A DNA stretch of 64,000 nucleotides from Neobacillus mesonae (GTDB lineage: Bacteria; Bacillota; Bacilli; Paenibacillales; Paenibacillaceae). A program made the position numbers and the translations under genes. Positions 9,108 to 16,860 of the stretch are shown in pieces. The DNA is taken from contig JAMBOW010000002.1 in assembly GCA_023715865.1 (NCBI GenBank), positions 372,001 to 436,000 of the forward strand, written 5' to 3'. Every line of letters begins with the position of its first letter. Positions within the stretch are counted from its first letter, which is position 1. The notes under the pieces were generated by a model, which searched no databases, was not told where the DNA came from, and worked only from the letters and a program-made list of their open reading frames with translations.

Positions 9108-9530
9108 TTATCTGTTGTAAACAAACCAATCAAACAACGATCCTGCAACCTTGCCGAACACCATGGCCATTAACAGCCCGAATAAATAAGATTTCATGCC
9201 GAGTCTTTTGGCCAAGATCGGCAGTACATTAAGCACTTCTGTAAGAGCTGCTGCAAGCAGGCCAATAAATACACCGCACAATAACCCTACAAAAATCGAT
9301 ACCAACGGAAGCCCGGCTACCTTGAGGTTCCAAAAATCTGCTACCGTTCCCACAAAGGAACCCGCAATCATCGCTCCTTCATATGCGTAAGCCTTATCGT
9401 AAGAACGAGTAAGCTGGGCCAGGCGAGGTATCATATCAAGCACGATAAAGAGAGCAATAACACCGCTGCCGACAGCTATACCTGAAGCAATCCCCAGAAC
9501 AATGAGAACGAAGCCGCTTAGTACTGTCAT
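9108..9530 (-). CDS. spoVAB: Stage V sporulation protein AB
   Basis: SpoVAB is a small inner-membrane component of the SpoVA system needed for dipicolinate movement in spores. The 140-residue product is almost wholly hydrophobic, with about four membrane segments. GIAVGSGVIALFIVLDMIPRL followed by AYEGAMIAG resembles B. subtilis SpoVAB in sequence and length. The ATG overlaps the stop of spoVAA (TGATG), so translation is probably coupled. An in-frame TTG one codon upstream is less likely. Confidence 0.88.
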   Translation of the reverse strand: MTVLSGFVLIVLGIASGIAVGSGVIALFIVLDMIPRLAQLTRSYDKAYAYEGAMIAGSFVGTVADFWNLKVAGLPLVSIFVGLLCGVFIGLLAAALTEVLNVLPILAKRLGMKSYLFGLLMAMVFGKVAGSLFDWFVYNR

Positions 9531-10177
9531 CAATTTTTACGTCCAGAAGTATCATGTTCTTTCTTGATCCGTTCATACTCCTCACTCACTGCGTATTGAT
9601 CCACATTTTGCTGATAAAGGTACATTTCAACCTCCAGCGGAGTTGGCTCATCGTTCCACTTCTTCTTGAACAAATGATTAAAAAACACAGCCATACCAAA
9701 CCCAATCCCGATGGAGTACGCTGTCTGGAACAAATAGGGATTCTCATCCCGGTACCCTGTCAACATCTCAACGATACGGATGTGCACTTCCTTCATGTTG
9801 ACATCCGCATGAAAGTTCATAATGGTTAACGCCGAGCCGACAAATAACAGCAGCCAAACAAGGACAAACAGAGATTTGGACGGCGGCCGATCATGAGGAA
9901 TCAGCTCTACAAGGGTATGACTGCTTCCAAGTGCCTCAATCTGAGCTCCAGGCACAATCTCCTGTAAACGGCCAATAATCTGAAGCACATCAACGAGAAG
10001 CAGGCTTCCGTCCTTTGATTCGGTGTGCATCAGTTCGGCATCCAAAATACGATTTTCCAATCCCACAGGGTCTGTGAGCACGTGCGCAACATGCCGAATT
10101 TGTAGTGCAGTACCCAGTTTTATTTTGATCCGGCTATGCAATCTTACATAAACGATAGGAGTGGATGGAACGCTCAT
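9530..10177 (-). CDS. spoVAA: Stage V sporulation protein AA
   Basis: SpoVAA pairs a soluble N-terminal domain of ~120 residues with two C-terminal membrane segments (around residues 103-122 and 148-167). IVYVRLHSRI, the GSSHTLVELIP stretch and the PYLFQTAYSIGIGFGMAVFF helix fit the family, as does the 215-residue length. It is the first gene of the spoVA group, with its own SigG-type promoter and a GAGG site before the ATG. The preceding sigF gene ends in a terminator, so this is a separate forespore transcription unit. Confidence 0.9.
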   Translation of the reverse strand: MSVPSTPIVYVRLHSRIKIKLGTALQIRHVAHVLTDPVGLENRILDAELMHTESKDGSLLLVDVLQIIGRLQEIVPGAQIEALGSSHTLVELIPHDRPPSKSLFVLVWLLLFVGSALTIMNFHADVNMKEVHIRIVEMLTGYRDENPYLFQTAYSIGIGFGMAVFFNHLFKKKWNDEPTPLEVEMYLYQQNVDQYAVSEEYERIKKEHDTSGRKN

Positions 10178-10212
10178 CCTAACCTCACCCCTTTATACTG
10201 TGAAATTATTCA

Positions 10213-10242
10213 TAGTATGGAGGCTGCTGCTCATTTCTATTC
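10213..10242 (-). promoter_or_regulatory. SigG-type forespore promoter of the spoVAA group
   Basis: On the minus strand GAATA (10238-10242) and CATACTA (10213-10219) are separated by 18 bases. This matches the known SigG pattern (GNATR, about 18 bases, CATWHTA). It lies about 35 bases before the spoVAA start. Confidence 0.75.
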
Positions 10243-10281
10243 TTTAGGCCATCGATTGTCCGAAAGATCAAGAGTATAAAG

Positions 10282-10324
10282 AAAAAAGGAGAGCATTTTC
10301 TATAACTAGAAAATGTTCTCCTTA
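10282..10324 (-). terminator. Terminator downstream of sigF
   Basis: Minus-strand AAGGAGAACATTTTC pairs with GAAAATGCTCTCCTT with one mismatch over an 8-base loop and runs into TTTTTTC. It separates the spoIIA operon from spoVAA. Confidence 0.85.
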
Positions 10325-10358
10325 TATCTTCAATGAGTTGTTATAGGAACTATTTTAT

Positions 10359-11114
10359 TTACTGGGCAATCTGTTCACGAATGATCTGCAGTATTTTTTT
10401 CTCAAGTCTTGATACTTGAACTTGGGAAATACCGAGCCTTGCCGCTACCTCAGATTGGGTCTGATCACGGTAGTATCTTAAGTAAACAATGAGTCTCTCC
10501 CGCTCTGAAAGATTCTCGATCGCCTCATTAAGCGCCATTTTGTCAAACCAGCGTTCCTGAGATTCATCCGCAATTTGGTCCATAAGTGTAATCGGATCCC
10601 CATCATTCTCGAACACCGTCTCATGAATGGAGGTCGGAGGCTTATTCGCTTCTTGAGCAAATACAACCTCCTCAGGGGTAATTCCAAGCTCATCTGCGAC
10701 TTCCTTAATGGTTGGAAGCCGATCCAAGTACTTGGATAGCTCATCCTTCTTCTTACGGACTTTGTTTGCGGTCTCCTTCAGGGAACGGCTAACTTTCAGT
10801 GTTCCGTCGTCTCGGAGAAAACGCTGAATCTCGCCGATGATCATAGGAACGGCATAGGTGGAAAATTTGACATCATAACTGAGATCAAATTTATCCACTG
10901 ATTTCAGAAGCCCGATACAGCCGATCTGAAACAGATCTTCAGGCTCGTATCCCCGGTTCATAAAACGCTGAACTACCGACCATACAAGACGTATATTACA
11001 ATTGACTAGCGTGTCCCGCGCCACATTATCTCCGCTTTGGGATAGGGCAATGAGGCGCTTGACTTCCGCATCTTCCAGATACGTATGTGAAGATTGTTTC
11101 GCTTCTGCTTCCAT
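10359..11114 (-). CDS. sigF: RNA polymerase sporulation sigma factor SigF
   Basis: SigF is the first forespore-specific sigma factor. Region 2 is visible as GYEPEDLFQIGCIGLLKSV with the KFSTYAVPMIIGEIQRFLRD -10 binding helix, region 3 as PTIKEVADELGITPEEV, and region 4 as YRDQTQSEVAARLGISQVQV, the -35 helix-turn-helix. The 251-residue length is normal. It follows spoIIAB by 11 bases. In the family, SigF is held inactive by SpoIIAB until dephosphorylated SpoIIAA frees it after septation. Confidence 0.98.
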   Translation of the reverse strand: MEAEAKQSSHTYLEDAEVKRLIALSQSGDNVARDTLVNCNIRLVWSVVQRFMNRGYEPEDLFQIGCIGLLKSVDKFDLSYDVKFSTYAVPMIIGEIQRFLRDDGTLKVSRSLKETANKVRKKKDELSKYLDRLPTIKEVADELGITPEEVVFAQEANKPPTSIHETVFENDGDPITLMDQIADESQERWFDKMALNEAIENLSERERLIVYLRYYRDQTQSEVAARLGISQVQVSRLEKKILQIIREQIAQ

Positions 11115-11125
11115 AGGTCCAACCC

Positions 11126-11578
11126 CTAATTATACAGTGCTTTCTTGGATTCTATCCGTTTCTTCATCATGATCGAGGTACCTCTGCCCGGTTCGCTCAC
11201 CACTTCAAATTCATCCATGAAATTTTCCATAATGGTAAATCCCATGCCGGAGCGCTCTAGCTCGGGTTTAGAGGTGAACAGCGGCTGCTTTGCAAGCTCC
11301 AAATCCTCAATGCCATCCCCTTGGTCTTCAATCACTAGGGTAATCGTATCTCCTGTGATCTCAGCCTTGATGGTTACAACACCGGCATGGTCATTGTTAT
11401 AGCCATGGATGATACTGTTCGTTACTGCCTCCGATACGACTGTTTTTAAATCGCTCAGCTCGTCCATTGTAGGGTCCAGCTGAGAGATAAAAGACGCAAC
11501 GGCCACTCGCGCAAACGATTCATTCTCCGACTTTGCTGCAAACTGCAGGTTCATAAAATTTGAATGATCCTTACTCAT
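11126..11578 (-). CDS. spoIIAB: Anti-sigma F factor / serine kinase SpoIIAB
   Basis: SpoIIAB is a GHKL-fold kinase that binds SigF and phosphorylates SpoIIAA. The N box is visible as [15 protein letters not shown], the G1 box as [10 protein letters not shown] and the G2 box as [15 protein letters not shown]. The 150-residue length is normal. Its ATG overlaps the spoIIAA stop (ATGA), implying coupled synthesis of the partners. Confidence 0.98.
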   Translation of the reverse strand: MSKDHSNFMNLQFAAKSENESFARVAVASFISQLDPTMDELSDLKTVVSEAVTNSIIHGYNNDHAGVVTIKAEITGDTITLVIEDQGDGIEDLELAKQPLFTSKPELERSGMGFTIMENFMDEFEVVSEPGRGTSIMMKKRIESKKALYN

Positions 11579-11928
11579 GAGACAACCTCCAAATCCGAGA
11601 GGGCACTACCCTCATTTTCGAAAACCGGCATAATCTTGAACAAGCCTGACATTTCAAGTAAACGGTGAACGGCAGGATTAGCTCCTGAGATGACCATTTT
11701 ACCGCCTTTATGGTGTATGAGCTTATAGCGTCCTAGAATGACACCCAGGCCTGAACTATCCATAAACTCAAGATCCTTTAAGCTAAGAACGAGATGCTTG
11801 CTGTTCTGCTTGGAGATGGCCTCGTCCATTTGAAGGCGAACCAGATCAGCTGTATGGTGATCAAGTTCTCCAGATAAGCGCACAATGAGCACTCCCCGTG
11901 CATGTTCCATATTCACTTGCAAATTCAT
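11575..11928 (-). CDS. spoIIAA: Anti-anti-sigma F factor SpoIIAA
   Basis: This is a STAS-domain protein of 117 residues. [17 protein letters not shown] carries the serine phosphorylated by SpoIIAB and dephosphorylated by SpoIIE. When unphosphorylated it displaces SigF from SpoIIAB. It is the first gene of the three-gene switch operon and sits just downstream of a SigH-type promoter. Confidence 0.98.
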   Translation of the reverse strand: MNLQVNMEHARGVLIVRLSGELDHHTADLVRLQMDEAISKQNSKHLVLSLKDLEFMDSSGLGVILGRYKLIHHKGGKMVISGANPAVHRLLEMSGLFKIMPVFENEGSALSDLEVVS

Positions 11929-11961
11929 GCCTGTTCACTCTCCTCCCTGTCATGACCAACC

Positions 11962-11990
11962 ATTTCTACATGGGCAAATACGTTTCCTGC
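11962..11990 (-). promoter_or_regulatory. SigH-type promoter of the spoIIA operon
   Basis: Minus-strand GCAGGAAAC (11982-11990), 12 bases, then GTAGAAAT (11962-11969) agrees with the SigH pattern RNAGGAWWW, 11-12 bases, RNNGAAT except for the last -10 base. It lies in the dacF-spoIIAA gap, where B. subtilis also has its SigH promoter. The same gap holds a CCCCCGA/TCGGGGG inverted repeat with a long loop. Confidence 0.65.
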
Positions 11991-12042
11991 CCCCCGACAA
12001 AACTAGAAGAAAACTCTCATGAATCGGGGGATCCCGCTGAAT

Positions 12043-13230
12043 TTAGCGGAAAAGATCAGAGGTTGTCCGTTTAAAGAGCTTCCAGAAGCCCGCTTTTTCG
12101 ACGTCGACCGCGGCTTTGATCTCAAACTCCTTAAGTACCTTGCTATCCTGGGTTACGATGAGCTTACCAAGGACCTGCCCCTTTTTAATCGGCGCCTTAA
12201 TTTCTTGAGGCACGGTCAGCTGCTGCTGTGTCTCACCGGATGCTCCTTTTTTCATAAGCACATTGTACGGCACATCTGCAATCAGCTCGAGCTCTTTTAC
12301 GTTTCCTTTTTCAATGTTCACCTTACCGATGACATCCCCTTGCTTATAAATAGGCTTCATCGCATATTGAGAGAAAGCATAATCAAACATGTTTGATACT
12401 TCGCTGTTTCGAGTCTTTGTATTAGGCTCGCCCAATACGACAGCTACAACACGCATACCATCCTTCACAGCAGTCGCAGATAAGCAAAATTTGGCTTCAG
12501 AAGTATAGCCTGTCTTCAGGCCGTCAGCACCAGAGTAGAACCGTACGAGCTTGTTTGTATTAACAAGCCAGAATGGCTTTGCGGTTTCTTTCCGTAAATA
12601 ATCCTGATATGCTCCCGTATACTTGGTGATCTCCTTATGCTTCAGAAGCTCTCTGCTCATAATGGCAATATCATGAGCGGATGAATAATGATTTTCGACA
12701 GGCAGACCATTACAGTTCGCAAAGTGAGTATCGTTCATGCCCAATTCCTTTGCCCTGTCATTCATCAATTTCACAAATGCTTCTTCGGAGCCGGCAATTT
12801 TCTCAGCCATCGCCACCGATGCATCATTTCCAGATGCCATAGCGATTCCTTTGAGCATCTCATCTACGGTCATTTCTTCACCCGGCTCAAGAAAAATCTG
12901 CGAACCGCCCATGGAAGAGGCATATTCACTCGCACGAACTTTATCAGTCCACTTTAACTGACCTGATTTTATGGCTTCCATTGTCAGCAGCATGGTCATA
13001 ATTTTCGTAATACTGGCAGGAGGCAGTTTTTCATGACCGTTTTTCTCATAAATAATGGTCCCTGTATCTGCGTCAAGCAAAACCGCAGATTTTGCACTTT
13101 GTGCAAGATCAACCGCAGGGGTCGTGTTGTCCGGCTGCGGACTTACTGGCTCTTCCGCGTATGCAATGCTTGGAACGATAAGTGCGGCAGTCAGCACTAA
13201 GGCTGTCAGCATCCTAGCTCCCTTTTTCAT
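12043..13230 (-). CDS. dacF: D-alanyl-D-alanine carboxypeptidase DacF
   Basis: This is a penicillin-binding DD-carboxypeptidase that trims the terminal D-Ala from peptidoglycan stems, with a role in the spore cortex or germ cell wall. Active-site motifs are SITK (in LPPASITKIMTM), SGN (MASGNDAS) and KTG (GLKTGYTSE). A C-terminal beta-domain follows residue ~280. The N terminus MKKGARMLTALVLTAALIV is a signal peptide ending near AYA. The ATG at 13228-13230 is chosen because the upstream ATGs at 13239 and 13263 crowd or precede the GAGGAGG site. Position just before spoIIAA supports DacF over DacA or DacB. Confidence 0.93.
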   Translation of the reverse strand: MKKGARMLTALVLTAALIVPSIAYAEEPVSPQPDNTTPAVDLAQSAKSAVLLDADTGTIIYEKNGHEKLPPASITKIMTMLLTMEAIKSGQLKWTDKVRASEYASSMGGSQIFLEPGEEMTVDEMLKGIAMASGNDASVAMAEKIAGSEEAFVKLMNDRAKELGMNDTHFANCNGLPVENHYSSAHDIAIMSRELLKHKEITKYTGAYQDYLRKETAKPFWLVNTNKLVRFYSGADGLKTGYTSEAKFCLSATAVKDGMRVVAVVLGEPNTKTRNSEVSNMFDYAFSQYAMKPIYKQGDVIGKVNIEKGNVKELELIADVPYNVLMKKGASGETQQQLTVPQEIKAPIKKGQVLGKLIVTQDSKVLKEFEIKAAVDVEKAGFWKLFKRTTSDLFR

Positions 13231-13361
13231 GGCAATCATATCCTCCTCAAGTGTAAGTTCCATTGATCGTTTTTATAGCTTGATTCGTTATACTGCTAAT
13301 CATTGTCGTCAGGATTTCACCAAATTATTCCTTGTTTTCTTATGAAAAATATAGATCTGGC

Positions 13362-13389
13362 TTGAACCGTTGCAGACCTGATGTAAAAT
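13362..13389 (+). promoter_or_regulatory. Possible SigA promoter of the cation efflux gene
   Basis: TTGAAC (13362-13367) and TAAAAT (13384-13389) are 16 bases apart, leaving a leader of about 125 bases. The rest of the 290-base dacF/efflux divergent gap shows no clear operator, and I could not identify a convincing SigF or SigG site for dacF in it. Confidence 0.4.
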
Positions 13390-13520
13390 GTTTAATGTTG
13401 TACATAGATTCAACGACTGTGGGAAGTGTAAGACTTAGCTCAAAACGATTGAAATGATGAAGAAACATAGCAAAATGACCCATTCCACAGAGTAAGTTAA
13501 ATAGGTTCGGAGGAAGCAAT

Positions 13521-14498
13521 ATGAAGCATATAGAACATCATGAGACTGATAAAGCTCACCACACTCACGATCATGGAAATGATCATGATCATCACCACCA
13601 CAATAGCGGTCATCATCATAGCCATATTCATACGAATAATAAGAAAGCTCTATTAATCTCTTTCTTGCTTATTACAGCATTTATGGTTATCGAAGTGATT
13701 GGAGGATTCATCACTCAGAGCTTGGCGCTTATTGCTGACGCAGGTCATATGCTTAGCGATGCAATTGCCCTGGCACTTGCCCTCTTCGCCTTCAAATTTG
13801 GTGAAAAAGCAGCAAGCAGCTCAAAAACATATGGTTATCGGCGTTTTGAAATTATCGCTGCTTTTCTGAATGGTATCACCCTCATTGTTATCTCCCTGTC
13901 GATTATTTGGGAGGCGTTTAACCGTTTTTCAGCTCCGCCTGAGGTAGCGAGCACTGGAATGTTGTTGATTGCTTTCATCGGTTTAATCATTAATATCATT
14001 GTTGCTTTGGTGCTGATGGGAGGCGGTGATGTTAAAGGAAATTTAAACTTGAGGGGAGCTTTCCTGCATGTATTAGGGGATTTGTTGGGATCCGTCGGTG
14101 CGATCGCAGCTGGGCTGCTGATGCTCTTCTTTGGCTGGTCAATTGCTGACCCTATCGCAAGTATTCTAGTAGCGGTGCTTATTCTCGTGAGCGGTTTCCG
14201 GGTAACAAAAGATTCCCTGCACGTTCTAATGGAGGGTAATCCTGACTCCATCGACATAGATGAAGTACGCAGTCAGCTGTTAGAGCTGCCGAATGTTAGC
14301 CATCTCCACGATCTGCACAGCTGGTCGATCACTTCTGATTTTCCTGCGCTCACCGTTCATTTGGTCGTTACGGAGCCAGCGGATCGGGATGAAATACTTA
14401 GACAAGCCAAAGACTTGTTAAAGAATACGTTTAATATTCAGCACTCGACTATACAAATCGAAGGTGCACAAAAGTTATGCGATGAAAATTGCAATTAA
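13521..14498 (+). CDS. Cation diffusion facilitator (CzcD-like zinc/cadmium/cobalt efflux)
   Basis: This is a CDF-family proton/metal antiporter of the plasma membrane. Residues 1-40 are extraordinarily His-rich, a likely metal-sensing or buffering tail. Six membrane segments follow (about 45-215). Metal-site motifs are ADAGHMLSDA in helix 2 and the acidic HVLGD motif in helix 5. A cytoplasmic C-terminal domain (220-325) contains HDLHSWSI and ends with a CDENCN tail. An AGGAGG-type site precedes the ATG. It is an isolated plus-strand gene between dacF and pdp. The metal is not provable from sequence; zinc is likeliest. Confidence 0.92.
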   Translation: MKHIEHHETDKAHHTHDHGNDHDHHHHNSGHHHSHIHTNNKKALLISFLLITAFMVIEVIGGFITQSLALIADAGHMLSDAIALALALFAFKFGEKAASSSKTYGYRRFEIIAAFLNGITLIVISLSIIWEAFNRFSAPPEVASTGMLLIAFIGLIINIIVALVLMGGGDVKGNLNLRGAFLHVLGDLLGSVGAIAAGLLMLFFGWSIADPIASILVAVLILVSGFRVTKDSLHVLMEGNPDSIDIDEVRSQLLELPNVSHLHDLHSWSITSDFPALTVHLVVTEPADRDEILRQAKDLLKNTFNIQHSTIQIEGAQKLCDENCN

Positions 14499-14526
14499 AT
14501 ATACGAAACTAAATATCGGATACACT

Positions 14527-14564
14527 AAAAAAGCTGAAGGGCATGCATGCCCTTCAGCTTTTTC
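14527..14564. terminator. Bidirectional terminator between the efflux gene and pdp
   Basis: AAAAAGCTGAAGGGCATG and its perfect complement form a near loop-free palindrome flanked by A-run and T-run, able to stop transcription of both convergent genes. Confidence 0.9.
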
Positions 14565-14594
14565 TAATACCTGTCCACGATTACGATGACTCTA

Positions 14595-15929
14595 TCATAC
14601 AAAACGCTTTACCCCGTCTTTAGTGACGAGAGCATAAATCAACGGTTGCTTAGCAACTGGAGTTTCCGATATACGATAAGCCTGCTCTAATTTCTGTTCG
14701 GCTTCCTGAAGTTTATTCTTATCGCCCTCATTTACATGAAGTATGGCGAGCGGCTCTCCAGTTTTCACCTCATCGCCAACCTTCTTAAGAAGCGTTACTC
14801 CCACCGCATAATCAATGACAGAGTCCTTGGTCTCTCGTCCTGCTCCAAGGAGCATCGCACTAATTCCAATCGCCTCTGCCTCAATGCTTGCCACATAACC
14901 GTCAGCTGATGACTTCACTTCAATGTGCTGTGCCGCAGCAGGAAGGAGAGAAAGATCCTCAATCTGTCTGACTTCACCTTCTTGTGCCTGTACCATTTGC
15001 TTCAGCTTTTCAAAGGCTAATCCTTCTGACAGAATCTTCTGGAGCTTCACTTCAGCTTCTTCTACCGACTGTGCTTTACCGCCAAGAACCAGCATATGGG
15101 AGGCCAAAAACAGGCTGACCTCTTCCAGATCCTTTGGTCCTTTGCCCTGCAGTGTTTCAACCGCTTCTTTGATCTCCAATGCATTGCCTATTCCATGACC
15201 AAGGGGCTGATCCATATCACTGATTACTGCTACAGTCTCACGTCCAACATGAGTCCCGATATTCACCATAGCTTCAGCGAGCTTGATTGAATCATCGAGC
15301 GTCTTCATAAAGGCTCCGCTTCCTGTCTTGACGTCAAGCACGATAGCATCTGCACCTGCGGCTATTTTCTTGCTCATGACAGAGCTAGCTATAAGCGGAA
15401 TAGAGTTTACAGTTGCCGTTACATCCCTAAGAGCATACAGCTTTTTGTCAGCAGGAGCCATATTACCGCTTTGTCCAATGACCGCTGCGCCAATGTCATT
15501 AACTTGCCCAAAAAACTGATCTCGAGTAAGTTCTACCTTAAAGCCAGAAATGGATTCGAGCTTATCCAGCGTTCCTCCTGTATGACCCAGTCCTCGCCCA
15601 GACATTTTGGCAACCGGAACGCCCGCTGCTGCCACGAGCGGAGCGAGCACAATTGTGGTCTTGTCGCCAACCCCTCCGGTTGAATGCTTGTCCACCTTGA
15701 TCCCACCAATCGGTGAGAGGTCTACCTGATCACCGGATTTAGCCATCTCCATCGTAAGGTATCCCGTCTCCTGAGCGGTCATCCCTTGAAAATAGACAGC
15801 CATGGCCCAAGCCGACAGCTGATAGTCAGGAATGTCGCCTCGGCTGTATCCCTGAATCAGATAAGCAATCTCCTCGGAAGACAGTTCATGTCCATCACGT
15901 TTCTTTTGTATGATATCAACAGCTCTCAT
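14595..15929 (-). CDS. pdp: Pyrimidine-nucleoside phosphorylase
   Basis: Pdp cleaves uridine, deoxyuridine and thymidine with phosphate to base plus (deoxy)ribose-1-phosphate. The signature KVDKHSTGGVGDKTTI is the phosphate-binding loop, KMSGRGLGHTGGTLDKLE is the second conserved motif, and the C-terminal barrel-sandwich domain occupies residues ~345-435. The 444-residue length suits the dimeric NP-II family. It is the last gene of the drm-PNP-PNP-pdp salvage cluster, 40 bases after the second PNP and before a strong terminator. Confidence 0.96.
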   Translation of the reverse strand: MRAVDIIQKKRDGHELSSEEIAYLIQGYSRGDIPDYQLSAWAMAVYFQGMTAQETGYLTMEMAKSGDQVDLSPIGGIKVDKHSTGGVGDKTTIVLAPLVAAAGVPVAKMSGRGLGHTGGTLDKLESISGFKVELTRDQFFGQVNDIGAAVIGQSGNMAPADKKLYALRDVTATVNSIPLIASSVMSKKIAAGADAIVLDVKTGSGAFMKTLDDSIKLAEAMVNIGTHVGRETVAVISDMDQPLGHGIGNALEIKEAVETLQGKGPKDLEEVSLFLASHMLVLGGKAQSVEEAEVKLQKILSEGLAFEKLKQMVQAQEGEVRQIEDLSLLPAAAQHIEVKSSADGYVASIEAEAIGISAMLLGAGRETKDSVIDYAVGVTLLKKVGDEVKTGEPLAILHVNEGDKNKLQEAEQKLEQAYRISETPVAKQPLIYALVTKDGVKRFV

Positions 15930-15969
15930 AAATCAGACCTCACATCTGCATATATTTAGAACACTTAGT

Positions 15970-16836
15970 TTATACACGTCCTACAAAAGCACGGACAAGT
16001 CCGATAAACTTCGGCTTGGTACGATTCGCAACCGCTACGACCTGCTCATGTGTCAGCGGCTCGAGTTCTTCCCCTATCGCCATATCAGTTATACAGGAAA
16101 TCCCCATAACTCTGAGACCTGCATGTCTTGCCGCAATGACTTCGCCCACTGTGGACATTCCAATAGCATCTCCGCCCAGCAGGGCAAACATGGTAGATTC
16201 TTTTGGTGTAGAGTAAGTCGGTCCGCTGATTCCGCAGTACACGCCTTCCTGCAGTTCAAGAACAGAACCGTCTTCCCCCTTAATATCTTTAGCCAATTCT
16301 TTTGCAAGGGCACGATATTCCGGATCATAGGCAGCCGACATATCAGGAAAACGAACGCCCAGTTTGGCATCGTTAGGCCCGATAAGCGGATTAGCACCTG
16401 TCATATTTAAATGATCAGAAATGAGCATCAGATCCCCTGCTTTAAAACCACGATTCATACCGCCCGCTGCATTGGTCAAAACAAGTGTCTCTACTCCAAT
16501 GGACTTCATTACGTAAACCGGAAGAACAACGGTACGCATATCATAGCCTTCATAGTAATGAAAACGGCCTTGCATAATAATAACGTCTTTACCCTCCAGT
16601 TGACCAATTACAAATCTTCCTGCATGTCCTTCTACCGTGGACTCCGGAAAATGTGGCACTTCGTCATATGGAATATATACAGCATTTTCAATTTGGTCTC
16701 CCAAATCTCCAAGTCCTGATCCGAGCACCAAGCCAATTTTAGGAGCGTATTTGCCCAGCTTGCCTTTAATGTAAGCAGCTGCTTCTTCAATATTTCCTCC
16801 GTACATGGTCGTTACATGGTTATTCGTCTGCGTCAT
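15970..16836 (-). CDS. Trimeric purine nucleoside phosphorylase paralogue with altered base pocket
   Basis: This PNP/MTAP-family enzyme cleaves purine nucleosides with phosphate. VLGSGLGDLGD is the phosphate loop and FHYYEGY, TNAAGG and DHLNMTG are family motifs. It is tandem to a second, canonical PNP. In this copy the two purine-recognition residues differ: the position equivalent to human PNP Glu201 is Ser209 (in PTYSTPKE) and that of Asn243 is Asp251 (in CITDMA). Human MTAP, which uses 6-aminopurines, has Ser and Asp at the same places. It may therefore act on adenosine-type nucleosides or methylthioadenosine rather than inosine or guanosine. The family call is sure; the specificity is inferred. 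Confidence 0.9.
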   Translation of the reverse strand: MTQTNNHVTTMYGGNIEEAAAYIKGKLGKYAPKIGLVLGSGLGDLGDQIENAVYIPYDEVPHFPESTVEGHAGRFVIGQLEGKDVIIMQGRFHYYEGYDMRTVVLPVYVMKSIGVETLVLTNAAGGMNRGFKAGDLMLISDHLNMTGANPLIGPNDAKLGVRFPDMSAAYDPEYRALAKELAKDIKGEDGSVLELQEGVYCGISGPTYSTPKESTMFALLGGDAIGMSTVGEVIAARHAGLRVMGISCITDMAIGEELEPLTHEQVVAVANRTKPKFIGLVRAFVGRV

Positions 16837-16860
16837 TGTCGTTTTCCCCTTTTTCGTATT

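Noticed and set aside
13231..13361. SigF or SigG promoter for dacF
   Set aside because: Partial matches exist (GAATA, TATAAC elements) but none with acceptable spacing and both halves.
13521..13640. Repeat array suggested by repeated CATCAC/CATGAT triplets
   Set aside because: These are codons of the His-rich tail of the efflux protein, not a DNA repeat element.
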